From assembly GCA_965201045.1 (NCBI GenBank), contig OZ241746.1, forward strand, positions 4,278,001-4,342,000: a DNA stretch of 64,000 bases, written 5' to 3'. Of this stretch, positions 37,395 to 46,133 are shown piece after piece. Below the pieces are notes generated by a model, which had not been told where the DNA came from, did not search any database, and worked only from the letters and a program-made list of their open reading frames with translations. A program made the position numbers and the translations under genes. The DNA is from JAPORK01 sp026710285 (GTDB taxonomy: Bacteria > Pseudomonadota > Gammaproteobacteria > Pseudomonadales > Endozoicomonadaceae). Position 1 is the stretch's first letter. Every line of letters starts with the position of its first letter.

Positions 37395-37530
37395 TGCTTT
37401 CGCAGAAATAACCAGTTTTCACAAGCATAACTTTATGGCTTATGGCTTATGGCTTATGGTTTATGGCTTCAACAGTTTCTACCATATTTCACCGCTGTCA
37501 CTCCTCGATATCTTAGTCACATTTTTTCAT
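37395..37530. repeat. partial copy of the GTCATTCCTGC repeat with a 7-bp microsatellite
   Basis: CATTCCTGCTTTCGCAGAAAT, CACAAGCATAAC, about five tandem copies of TTATGGC (37433-37468), then CAACAGTTTCTACCATATTT. This is the layout of the repeat at 43070-43238 and 50411-50612. It ends in CTTAGTCACATTTTTT (37514), the tail of the intron-derived repeat family. Confidence 0.6.
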
Positions 37531-37544
37531 ACCCGAGCAAATAT

Positions 37545-39329
37545 TTAGTCCACCGATAAACTCAGCGAGGCAATACCGCTCTCAATAGCATGTTTATGCA
37601 TCTCAACACGAGGAAGAATCCTGGCATAATAAAACTGTGCTGCTTCTTTTTTTTGCGTATAAAAAGTAGCATCTGCAGAATTTTCAGCCAGTTTCTCACT
37701 GGCAACTCTTGCCATATCTGCCCATACCCAAGCCAGACAGATATAGCCGGAAAGCATCATATAATCATAAGCGGCAGCACCTGTTTCTTCCCGATCTTCC
37801 AGGGCTTTCATGCCGATAGCAAGACTCAGGTCACCCCATAGTTTATTCAGTGTAGAGAGTTTATCGATGTAGGTTTTTATCGACTTATCATTTTCATACT
37901 GTTTACAAAATTTATGGATAATTTTAGTGAATTTTCGTAACAGCTCCCCTTGTGTCAGCAGCACTTTGCGCCCTAATAGATCCAGAGATTGAATATAGGT
38001 CGTGCCTTCATAGATGGTGGCAATGCGTGCATCTCTTAAGTTTTGTTCCATGCCATATTCACGGATATAACCATGACCACCAAAACACTGAATACCCAGC
38101 GTGGCAGATTCCAGTGCGGTTTCTGTCATAAAAGCTTTGCAGATAGGAGTAAGAAATTCCATTAGCTGTTCTGCGTGCTGGCGAACCGCTTCATCCGATG
38201 CGTACAAAAACAGATCGGCCTGTTTGCAAATATAGTAGTACAATGCACGGTTACCTTCAGTAAAGACTTTGATGGTCAGTAACATACGCCGCACATCAGC
38301 GTGTTCAGTGAGTAACCGAGTTTTTGCATCAGGCTGATCAAGTTCACTCAACAACCGACCCTGCTTACGTTCTCTGGTATATCTCCAGGCATTCTGCCAG
38401 GCAATTTCTGAATGTGCCAGCCCCTGCAATCCTGTTCCAAGGCGGGCAAAATTCATAAAGGTAAACATGCAGGATAAACCTTTATTAGCAGGTCCAATCA
38501 GAAAACCGGTGGCTTCTTCAAAATTGAGTACACAGGTTGCATTGCCATGAATACCCATTTTCTTCTCCAGAGAACCGCAGTAAACCTTATTGCGCTCCCC
38601 TGTCTGACCCTGCTGATCAACAAGAAATTTAGGCACAAGAAACAGTGAAATACCCTTTGTACCCGCCGGTGCATCGGGAAGACGAGCAAGGACGATATGG
38701 ATAATATTGTCAGATAAATCATGTTCTCCGGAAGAGATAAAAATTTTACTACCTTCAAGCCGATAGCTACCATCTTCCTTGGGTATTGCTTTGGTTTTGA
38801 GTAATCCAAGATCGGAACCACAATGCGATTCGGTAAGGCACATGGTTCCGGTCCACTGTCCGGAAATTAATGGCTGCAAATAGGTTTTTTTCTGTTGTTC
38901 TGTTCCGTGACGCGTTAACGTTGCCGTGGCGCCATGGCTTAATCCTGGGTACATATTCCATGCCCAGTTTGCCTCTGCCATCATTTCATTGACCATGATA
39001 CCCAACGATTCCGGTAATCCCTGTCCGCCCATTTCTTCTGGTTGCGACATGGCAGACCATCCGTTATCAATATATTGCTGATAAGCGTTACGAAAACCTT
39101 CCGGTGTTTTTACATCATGCCCTTCAAGCCGACATCCTTCTTCATCACCAGCTCTGTTTAAAGGCGCAAGCACTTCTTCGCAAAAACGTGCACCTTCTTC
39201 AAGAATTGCGTTGATGATGTCCGGTGTGGCTTCTTTACCCTGATCAAACTGCTGGTAGTGTGATGGGTAATCAAGTAATTCTTCTGTAACAAACCGAATA
39301 TCACGTAAAGGAGCTTTGTACATGGTCAT
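37545..39329 (-). CDS. acyl-CoA dehydrogenase
   Basis: A 594-residue FAD enzyme of the long acyl-CoA dehydrogenase group found with beta-oxidation genes in Pseudomonas and relatives. The N-terminal helical domain begins YKAPLRDIRFVTEELLDY. FAD-binding GTMCLTESHCGSDLGLLKT and KIFISSGEHDL follow, then CFGGHGYIREYGMEQNLRDA and the region ATIYEGTTYIQSLDLLGRK. A C-terminal extension (about 470-594) is typical of this subfamily. It catalyses the first step of fatty acyl-CoA breakdown. It stands alone, with no other beta-oxidation gene near. Confidence 0.9.
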   Translation of the reverse strand: MTMYKAPLRDIRFVTEELLDYPSHYQQFDQGKEATPDIINAILEEGARFCEEVLAPLNRAGDEEGCRLEGHDVKTPEGFRNAYQQYIDNGWSAMSQPEEMGGQGLPESLGIMVNEMMAEANWAWNMYPGLSHGATATLTRHGTEQQKKTYLQPLISGQWTGTMCLTESHCGSDLGLLKTKAIPKEDGSYRLEGSKIFISSGEHDLSDNIIHIVLARLPDAPAGTKGISLFLVPKFLVDQQGQTGERNKVYCGSLEKKMGIHGNATCVLNFEEATGFLIGPANKGLSCMFTFMNFARLGTGLQGLAHSEIAWQNAWRYTRERKQGRLLSELDQPDAKTRLLTEHADVRRMLLTIKVFTEGNRALYYYICKQADLFLYASDEAVRQHAEQLMEFLTPICKAFMTETALESATLGIQCFGGHGYIREYGMEQNLRDARIATIYEGTTYIQSLDLLGRKVLLTQGELLRKFTKIIHKFCKQYENDKSIKTYIDKLSTLNKLWGDLSLAIGMKALEDREETGAAAYDYMMLSGYICLAWVWADMARVASEKLAENSADATFYTQKKEAAQFYYARILPRVEMHKHAIESGIASLSLSVD

Positions 39330-39454
39330 AAAGTTAATCTCTGCACTGGTTTTTTTTAAGTTTGGGTTTTATTTGTTATCAGATAATGTATAAAAACAGC
39401 ATTAAGTTATACATTATTTTTATAAACTGATCATTAAATAAAAACCTGCCTGTT

Positions 39455-39650
39455 CATATTTTTATTAAAAGCAGATTAGGTAATTAAGTATTGCCAAATA
39501 AGTATAAAACTTATTTTGAATTATGGGGAAAATTTAACAATTCATTTCATTATAACATATTCAGGCAAATCAATGGGCAGATAAGCTGCGATATATCCGA
39601 ATGAAAGCTCACTGCAAACTCAGCAAAACCAAGTGCCTTACCATTTTTAT
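39455..39650. repeat. decayed copy A of the bioD 3' end and flank
   Basis: CATTATAACATATTCAGGCA, then AATCAATGGGCAGATAAGCTG, CGATATATCCGAATGAAAGC, TCACTGCAAACTCAG aligns base for base with the end of bioD (42318-42385) and with copy B at 41270-41350. Similarity goes past the bioD stop into AAGTATAAAACTTATTTTG (AAGTACAAAATTTATTTTG after bioD). Confidence 0.7.
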
Positions 39651-39769
39651 TGGCTGATAATGTCACAACTGATGATATTTGGTATCAGGTTATGCCGGAA
39701 AACTGAAATATTTTCTGAAATCATTCGTTGAAAAAAATAATTTTGCAAGGTTAATTTAAAGCTTTAACG

Positions 39770-41057
39770 TTAAAGAGGAGCAAGTTCTGCATTTACAGTC
39801 ACAGGTATTGAAAACGACCCGGATTTTTGTTTTGGTTCAAGGTGCGAAGTAATAGTAAAATCAATATCGAGCGCCCTTCGAAAGGAATTCATCTTTGCAG
39901 GTTTGATTTTCAATGCTTGTCCGTCTATCCATGGATGGCGTTTGCCAGAATCCAGGTCGGTCACGTATACCTTGTAAGGCATATATAAATCACAGGAAAC
40001 ATCTTGTGGATTCGGCGTTACGCCTAATATCTTCTCTTTGATGGTTTTTAAGTCCAGAGGAAGATAAGGACAATGCAATGGTGTATTTTTAGCCATAGTC
40101 AATAGTAATGACTGTGATAGATTCCATGAACCGTTAACAGAAAATATTGCACGCCCATTAACGTATATTCCGTACAGACCTTTGCCCTGCTGGACAGTAT
40201 CACTTCAGATCAACTGTAAGATTATTTTTTTCACCACTTTTAATGGAAGATAATTTGCGTACTTTGAAATGAAATACACTATCTCCTGTATATAATGTGG
40301 AACCTTCATATAAACCAGCTGGATGTTCTGGCTTTTTTAATTCTGTTTTTAATTCATCAAAAACAATCTGCATAGATCCGGTTATAGGTAGTATAGGCTT
40401 TGGACCATTCTTGACATTATAACGTGTTGTCAGAGATATACAATTTTGTTTATATCTATTACTAATTGATATAATTGGTTTGGCATTTTTATATCCATAA
40501 TGTACCTTACATTTACCATTTTTTTTTGTGCGAACTTGAAAATTGTTGTTGGATCCATCAGATTTATTTTCATCTCCAAAGAATGAATAAATAAACCATC
40601 CGGTAAACGTTATAGAATTAGTATTACCCTTATTGTTTAAAATCAAAGGAACTCGTGAGTCTGATCTGTTTAATCCCACGGAATCAGCTCTACACCAAGA
40701 TTTACAAAAATCAATTGGCTTTTTTTTTTGCAACAGCAATGGAATCTCTTATTGTTATCAATTTTATTGCATAAATATTTGCAGGTAGTGGATCTTCATT
40801 ATGTATTTCCAAATGTGTTTTTTTTCCACTTGGTGTTTCAAGGTTTGAAATATCAGCTCCGGTATCATCTCTGGTAACTTTAACCTGTCCATTACTAAAA
40901 TTATTTGTATTTGGATCAAAATCCATTGTAATTAAATGAGTAATATTTTTATTTCCAGGCCTTCCCCATCCATTACAACTAAACAAGATTGTTAAAATGA
41001 TCAAAGTTGCTGAAAAAATAAACAGTAGTGTGTGATAAAGACTTTTGTTCGACTCAT
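39770..41057 (-). pseudogene. broken gene for an exported, possibly adhesin-like protein
   Basis: Three open segments on one strand look like one gene. The start is ATG 41057 (MSRTKVFITHYCLFF), which passes at a six-T run into a hydrophobic signal segment SATLIILTILFSCNG. That frame runs to 40711, where a ten-A run (T10 at 40720-40729) shifts to the frame ending at 40200 (FCKSWCRADSVGLNRSDSRV ... YEGSTLYTGDSVFHFKV). A further shift continues as GLYGIYVNGRAIFSVNGSWN to 39770. Joined, the product would be about 425 residues with a signal peptide, paired Cys and beta-rich sequence that weakly recalls CfaE/CblD-type pilus tip adhesins. No pilus genes are near. It is probably a pseudogene, though slippage at the A10 run could rescue part of it. 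Confidence 0.55.
40720..40729 (-). other. ten-A run (coding strand) at a frameshift
   Basis: The two larger open segments of the exported-protein gene meet here, and the overlap is only 29 bp around the run. Runs of this length slip during transcription or replication in AT-rich bacteria. Confidence 0.6.
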
Positions 41058-41591
41058 TTCCTTAAATATCTGCATGGATTAATGAATGAAATCAATAGTA
41101 AGACTCAGATTACCTCATAATTTATTCAGTGCAGTAACATTTGTTGAGGTATGTTTTTTTATATGATTATGGGAAATTTTTTATTAAAAACAGAATAAGG
41201 TTATTACGCATTGCTAAATGATCCTATGAATTCACGATACTCATTTTGAATTATGGGGAAAGTTTAACAACTCATTTTCATCATAACATGCTCAGGAAAA
41301 TAAATAAGCAGACAAGTTGCGATATGCTCGGATGAAGGTTCATTGTAAACTCAGCCAAACAAAGGCAGTTTTACAATTTTGGACCATTACTTTTTACTTT
41401 ATCTTATTCACGAATATGACGAACCATTAAAATATTAAGTATCCGACGAGGCAAAATTTTTATTAAAATTAGCAATTTTTTTTCTTTCACCACTTCATCA
41501 TTGTCTGTTCTCGTTACTTTATAATGACAGGAACAGACAATTGCACAGCTTTATTTACAAAGTTATGTGTTTATTTACATTAACCAGATGT
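41058..41591. other. gap holding copy B of the bioD 3' end
   Basis: CATCATAACATGCTCAGGAA, AAGTTGCGATATGCTCGGAT, GAAGGTTCATTGTAAACTCAG at about 41270-41350 match bioD 42318-42385. The preceding TTTTGAATTATGGGGAAAGT is shared with copy A. No gene seen in the remaining sequence. Confidence 0.6.
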
Positions 41592-42227
41592 TTAACGCTT
41601 AAACTTATTAGAAAATGTACTGCAATGTACCCAATAAGGGTCAGAAATATGAGATTTCTTTCTCGTCGGCATTAACTGATAATAATTCACAGGTTCATTG
41701 GTTATGTTATCCTTAACTTCAATTCTTCTGCTTCCAGACTCATCCCAACCAATATCACTAATAGTAATTTCTACAGGATATCCATCAACGGTGTAGACAA
41801 CAGAAAAATCCTTGTCTTTCACTATCATTATAGGATCTTGTTGTACTGAAGCGTACTTTATTCCATACTCATTAGCATATACTATATCTTTAGTACCTAC
41901 AGTTATCATTTTTGAGCCCAAACCGTACTGAGCATCCTCACCAGACACCCAGCAGCCACGTAAATTTGATGGTACCTGAAAATATCTGTCTTTTTTTCTG
42001 TTAGCATATACATCAATAAATCCGCTCTGTTTTTTTTCATCCCAGTCTAATTTATCAAAATAAAGTCCCGGAAAAATTTTATCTTTTTTGGCTTTGTCAA
42101 TAGCAACATGTTTACCTGCAAAGGTATCTCCTTTACCTGCAAAGGTATCTCCTTTACCTGCAAAGGTATCTCCTGAAAAATAGCAAAGTAATAAAATTAA
42201 CAGTATCATGCGATTAGAAAAATACAT
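41592..42227 (-). CDS. small secreted protein with repeated cleavage-site motif
   Basis: A 211-residue exported protein that I do not recognise. The start is ATG 42227, with AAAGGAAA upstream, giving signal peptide MYFSNRMILLILLLCYFSGD. The cleavage region GDTFAGK is repeated three times in tandem, encoded by three exact 21-bp units at 42111-42173, so each unit offers a TFA-G cut site. The mature protein is Asp/Lys/Tyr-rich with two Cys (GCWVSG, VHCSTF) and beta-type sequence. It lies between decayed bioD-end copy B and the real bioD. Probable function: extracellular or periplasmic, unknown. Confidence 0.65.
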   Translation of the reverse strand: MYFSNRMILLILLLCYFSGDTFAGKGDTFAGKGDTFAGKHVAIDKAKKDKIFPGLYFDKLDWDEKKQSGFIDVYANRKKDRYFQVPSNLRGCWVSGEDAQYGLGSKMITVGTKDIVYANEYGIKYASVQQDPIMIVKDKDFSVVYTVDGYPVEITISDIGWDESGSRRIEVKDNITNEPVNYYQLMPTRKKSHISDPYWVHCSTFSNKFKR

Positions 42228-42312
42228 AAAATTTCCTTTTCTTCTTTTTAACTTCAAACACAGAACCGGTAAGTACAAAATTTATTTTGTACTACTAGTG
42301 AAATTTGATGGC

Positions 42313-43020
42313 TTATATTGTAACATGTTCAAGCATGTCAATGGACAGGTAGTTTGCGATATGTTCGGGCGAAGGTTCACTGAGGTAAGGTACATACCCG
42401 AGAAAATTTCCTGGAATAACCTGTTGCAATGTTTTAATATTTTCTTCAAAGCAGAGCATATGTGGATCAGTATTATTGGCGACCCAGCCTGCCAGATGCA
42501 AGCCATCTGCGGTAATAGCCTCAACCGTGAGGCGGGCATGATTAATACACCCTAGTTTTACTCCAATAACCAGAATAATCGGAATATTAAGGTGTTTGGG
42601 CAGATCACTCAAATAATGATTGCCAGCATAAGCTAAAGGGATGCGCCATCCTCCGGCACCTTCAATTAGTGCAAAATCTGCACTGTATTGCTGCAATGTT
42701 TTACTGCATTTTTCTGCAAGTTGTTCTGGTGATAATAATAATTGTTGCTGGTGAGCTGCTATATGTGGAGCAACCGGTAACTCAAAGGCAACCGGGTTTA
42801 TTTCATCATATGACAAAGGGAGTGTCATTGCTTTACTAAGTGCCAGTGCGTCATCATTACGTAAACCCTCAGGGGTTGATTTACATCCGGAGGCAACCGG
42901 TTTAATTGCGAGTGTCGTTTTTCTTAGTTGACGGGCTTTTTCTAGCAGAGCACAGGCAATAACCGTTTTACCTGCATCAGTATCTGTACCGGTTATAAAG
43001 AATGTTTGCGGTTTTTTCAT
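42313..43020 (-). CDS. bioD: dethiobiotin synthetase
   Basis: BioD closes the ureido ring of dethiobiotin from DAPA, CO2 and ATP. The 235-residue protein starts MKKPQTFFITGTDTDAGKTV, which holds the P-loop. KPVASGCKSTPEGLRNDDAL and FALIEGAGGWRIPL are family motifs. The frame is open 43 codons further up, but that part is encoded by a dispersed repeat, so ATG 43020 is the start. It is separated from bioC by 27 kb. Its 3' end is duplicated twice in the next 3 kb. Confidence 0.93.
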   Translation of the reverse strand: MKKPQTFFITGTDTDAGKTVIACALLEKARQLRKTTLAIKPVASGCKSTPEGLRNDDALALSKAMTLPLSYDEINPVAFELPVAPHIAAHQQQLLLSPEQLAEKCSKTLQQYSADFALIEGAGGWRIPLAYAGNHYLSDLPKHLNIPIILVIGVKLGCINHARLTVEAITADGLHLAGWVANNTDPHMLCFEENIKTLQQVIPGNFLGYVPYLSEPSPEHIANYLSIDMLEHVTI

Positions 43021-43069
43021 TGTTTTGTTGTCCTGATTGCTGCATCCTGCTCTTATATATGAGTATCTG

Positions 43070-43238
43070 AGCATGTATAATATTATAGAAAATACGCTGT
43101 AAATAAATACCAATGGATTGCTACTTTTGCTGGAATTACGAGTCTGCACAAGCAGAACTTCATGGCTTCATGGCTTCATGGCTTCATGGCTTCATGGCTT
43201 CATGATTTTAACGGTTTCTGTCATACTCTACCATTGTC
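43070..43238. repeat. 3' half of a GTCATTCC repeat, split by the group II intron
   Basis: Reading on the minus strand from the intron 3' end: GACAATGGTAGAGTATGACA, a run of CCATGAAG units (43158-43204), TTCTGCTTGTGCAGACTCGT and AATCCATTGGTATTT. This is co-linear with 50475-50612. The other half of the same copy is at 45216-45275. Confidence 0.8.
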
Positions 43239-45215
43239 ATTTCTGCCGCTGTTGTCGTAGGGTCGAGCGATGGCGTGGTGGTCAAATCACGAGGGTACCC
43301 CTCAATTGACTCCATTTCCATCACCCGCCACATCAAACGCAGCATGCGGTTTTACCGCACTGCGCTTACCTGTTATTTTCGCATCAAAGTTTATGCGACC
43401 TATCGTTTTGGGATGACTTTCAGCTCTGGTTATACTGAATTTTGTAGTCTGAAAACAGACCCAGTATCTGGTATATCCATTTCTTACTCCATCTGTCCCA
43501 ACCGAAACCCTTGCGCCCTCTGGCTTTCATCAGATGCCGTCTAACCTTCTTCTCCACCCAGTCCCTTATGTAGGTAAAGCAGCGGTTGGAGTTCCCGACT
43601 CTGAAATAGTTAACCCAACCTCTTAGCATTTGATTGATTCGGTAAATCACTCTGCTAGTTGGTTGTGAGCGATGTCGCCTGAATACCTCTTTTATATTTC
43701 TAAGAAGCTTTGTTCTTGCTGACATCTTTGGTGTTTTCATCACTCCCCATTTTCCTCTTCGTGTTCTACTTCTTCTGAAGTCAAACCCGAGGAAACTGAA
43801 AGTTTCTTCTTTCACCAGGTCGACCTGACGGGTTTTCTCCTGATTGAGGGTTACATCCAGTTTCTCCAGCTCCTCGCACAGGTGTTTAAAAGCCGCTCTT
43901 TTAAGCCAGTCCCATTTTCGATATCCGTCGATTAGTATGACAAGATCGTCTGCCCATAGGGCATATTCGATATGCTGATAACCATCCGTTCCCGTTACCG
44001 CTTTTGCTCGCTCTAGCATTTTATCTACTTCATTGAGGTAAATGTTGCTTAGCAGTGGGGAAATGGATCCTCCCTGTGGTACTCCCCGCTTTCCGGTAGC
44101 CTTAAGGATAAGCTTCATTAGACGCATGACGTCTGCATCATTCACCCGCAAAGCTATTTTGCTTAACAGGATATCATGTCGCACAGTATCAAAGTAAGAT
44201 TTGAGATCAACGTCAATTACTCTTGTCATCCCTTTGACAACAGCTTTAGCTACTCTTTCTATAGCTCCATGCGCTGTACGTTTCGGTCTGCATCCATACG
44301 ACCCCGGTTGAAAATCACTTTCGAATATGGGTTCCAGAATAAGTTTGACTGCTCCCTGTACTACACGATCCCTAATTGAAGGAATACCCAATATTCTGGA
44401 TTTTCCTCCTCCCCTAGGTATCGCCTTTTTCCGGTTCCGCATTGGGTAGTAGGTCCGGGTCTTTAGTTCATACTGTATTTGTTCGAGGAACTCATTTACC
44501 CCGGACTGTTCAATTGCTTCAAAGGTCATGCCATCAATTCCGGGTGCACCTTTGTTGCTTTTGGTCAGTCTGTAGGCTTCTCTGAGTGTCTCCATTTTAC
44601 AGATATGTACATAGATGCCCCAGAAGCGCCATGACTTTTCAGCCTTCGCTTTGATGTATATCTTCCTTCTCAGTTCTTGCAAATTTGTGGACGTATTTGT
44701 CATTTCGTCCTGCCTCGCTTGTTGTTAGAAGATTTTATAACAGCAGGGTGCCTTTGCTCCACGAGCGTTACCTCGCTTCATCACTACTACACACCCATCC
44801 GCCAACCTCTCATCTTGGACACATTTCCCGGTTTACCCGGTTATAGCATCTACCTTGCTCCGATGTCTTTCTCATCGGGATGAGGAGGGCTTCTCCAGTT
44901 GCTTAGTGTGTCCTTAGTATCATGTCGTCACTGGCATCCCGCCGAAGTGTTAAAACGTCTACAGTCGATTTCGTTTTAACATGCTGTCTTCACTCCAGGA
45001 ATGTGAGTTCGACCTTCGGGGCTTCGCTCTTTCGAGACCACTTCTGTGTTCGCTTTCGCTACAACCTGATACCTCGCACCTATCCTAGAGACAGGTTTGT
45101 CGGTAGGCTTCAACGTCTTGATTTCTCTCCACATTGCTACCCAAGCTACAGGGCGCCGACTCTTACCCTGGCAGGTTTATCTCCTGCTGAACATACCAGC
45201 CTTTGCTGGACGCAC
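43239..45215 (-). mobile_element. complete group II intron, hairpin-targeted (IIC-like)
   Basis: The 5' end GTGCGTCCAGCAAAGG lies at 45215 (minus strand) directly after the hairpin ATTCCTGC-GTAA-GCAGGAAT (45216-45235). The reverse transcriptase gene is at 43420-44703. A domain V-like hairpin with AGC at its 5' side and a TAAA loop lies at about 43335-43367, and a domain VI-like hairpin follows. The intron ends in AT at 43239. The ends are fixed by comparison with the uninterrupted repeat at 50411-50612, where the same exon sequences are joined. Length 1977 bp. Insertion after a hairpin and lack of an endonuclease domain suggest class C. Confidence 0.88.
43420..44703 (-). CDS. group II intron reverse transcriptase/maturase
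   Basis: This 427-residue intron-encoded protein copies intron RNA into DNA and helps splicing. RT motifs in order: KSNKGAPGIDGMTFEAI, RILGIPSIRDRVVQGAVKLI, FQPGSYGCRPKRTAHGAI, VIDVDLKSYFDTVRHDILL, GVPQGGSISPLLSNIYLNEV, YALWADDLVIL (catalytic ADD) and FLGFDFRR. The maturase domain contains INQMLRGWVNYFRVGN and KGFGWDRWSKKW. There is no H-N-H endonuclease after it, so retargeting probably uses replication forks or hairpins. The frame is intact, so the element may be active. Confidence 0.93.
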   Translation of the reverse strand: MTNTSTNLQELRRKIYIKAKAEKSWRFWGIYVHICKMETLREAYRLTKSNKGAPGIDGMTFEAIEQSGVNEFLEQIQYELKTRTYYPMRNRKKAIPRGGGKSRILGIPSIRDRVVQGAVKLILEPIFESDFQPGSYGCRPKRTAHGAIERVAKAVVKGMTRVIDVDLKSYFDTVRHDILLSKIALRVNDADVMRLMKLILKATGKRGVPQGGSISPLLSNIYLNEVDKMLERAKAVTGTDGYQHIEYALWADDLVILIDGYRKWDWLKRAAFKHLCEELEKLDVTLNQEKTRQVDLVKEETFSFLGFDFRRSRTRRGKWGVMKTPKMSARTKLLRNIKEVFRRHRSQPTSRVIYRINQMLRGWVNYFRVGNSNRCFTYIRDWVEKKVRRHLMKARGRKGFGWDRWSKKWIYQILGLFSDYKIQYNQS

Positions 45216-45275
45216 ATTCCTGCGTAAGCAGGAATCCAGAAAAAATTTCTGACTTTTTTACATCCAACCAAACAC
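45216..45275. repeat. 5' half of the GTCATTCC repeat, split by the intron
   Basis: The hairpin ATTCCTGCGTAAGCAGGAAT, then CCAGAAAAAATTTCTGAC and TTTTTTACATCCAACCAAAC. It matches 50425-50485 in reverse. It is the 5' exon of the intron and lies 7 bp from the end of yaaA. Confidence 0.8.
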
Positions 45276-45282
45276 TGGATAA

Positions 45283-46035
45283 TTAAGCTTCATCTCTTAT
45301 AAATACCGGTGCTTCAGATGTGCTCATTTTATGACTATACCGGTAACCGCCAACATTAAAACCGGTAACATCTCCGCTGTTTTCTATCATATAACGACTC
45401 ATCATTCCGCGTGCTTTTTTTGCATAAAAACTGATAATTTTATACTGACCATTTTTGAAATCTTTAAACACAGGAGAGATAACCTGACTATCTAACTGAT
45501 TAAAATTCACCACTTTAGAATATTCCTCAGAGGCAAGATTGATAACCGGTGCTCCTTTAGCTTCTTCATTAATTTTATCGGTTATCACTTTTGTCCAAAA
45601 CTTATAAAGGTTATTACCTGCACGATTTTGCAATTTTGTGCCCATTTCAAGCCGGTACGGTTGCATCAGATCCAGGGGACGCAATAATCCATACAGACCA
45701 GAAAGAATACGCAGATGGTTCTGGGCAAACTCCAGTTGTTGTTGTGACAGTGTTTCTGCATCTAACCCGGTATAGACATCGCCTTTAAATGCCAGTACAG
45801 CCTGCTTTGCATTTTCTGATGTAAAAGGTTGGGACCAGTTTGCATAGCGCTCTGCATTTAATGCAGCTAGTTTATCACTTATTTTCATCAGAGTACTTAA
45901 CTCAGCAGATGAAAATTTGCGTAAAATTTTAATAAGATACTGTGATTCAGAAAGAAAATCTGGCTGTGTAGACACAGAAGTGATCGCAGGTGTTTCAAAA
46001 TCCAGTGTTTTTGCAGGCGAAATAAGTATCAGCAT
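45283..46035 (-). CDS. yaaA: peroxide stress protein YaaA
   Basis: A 250-residue protein of the DUF328/YaaA family, which binds DNA and limits oxidative damage from iron during peroxide stress. It starts MLILISPAKTLDFETPA, with AFKGDVYTGLDAETLS, LRILSGLYGLLRPLDLMQPY and RLEMGTKL, all family hallmarks. ISFYAKKARGMMSRYMIEN lies near the C-terminus. Length is close to E. coli YaaA (258). It is a single gene. Confidence 0.94.
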   Translation of the reverse strand: MLILISPAKTLDFETPAITSVSTQPDFLSESQYLIKILRKFSSAELSTLMKISDKLAALNAERYANWSQPFTSENAKQAVLAFKGDVYTGLDAETLSQQQLEFAQNHLRILSGLYGLLRPLDLMQPYRLEMGTKLQNRAGNNLYKFWTKVITDKINEEAKGAPVINLASEEYSKVVNFNQLDSQVISPVFKDFKNGQYKIISFYAKKARGMMSRYMIENSGDVTGFNVGGYRYSHKMSTSEAPVFIRDEA

Positions 46036-46133
46036 TTTTTTATCATCATGAATTAAAAATAATATGTAATATAATAGCGTAAGCTTTACGATATTCGAAA
46101 ATAATTATCCAGCCTGTTGCAGAGTATACACAG

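Noticed and set aside
37123..37430. Short open frames within the Tn5-like palindromic element
   Set aside because: They arise from the inverted arms; no start signal or domain is visible.
43158..43204. Possible CRISPR-like array
   Set aside because: Tandem 8-bp units without spacers; no cas gene in the window. No CRISPR array was seen anywhere.
44922..45227. Open frame on the plus strand across the intron 5' region
   Set aside because: It lies on the antisense strand of structured intron RNA and shows no protein family features.
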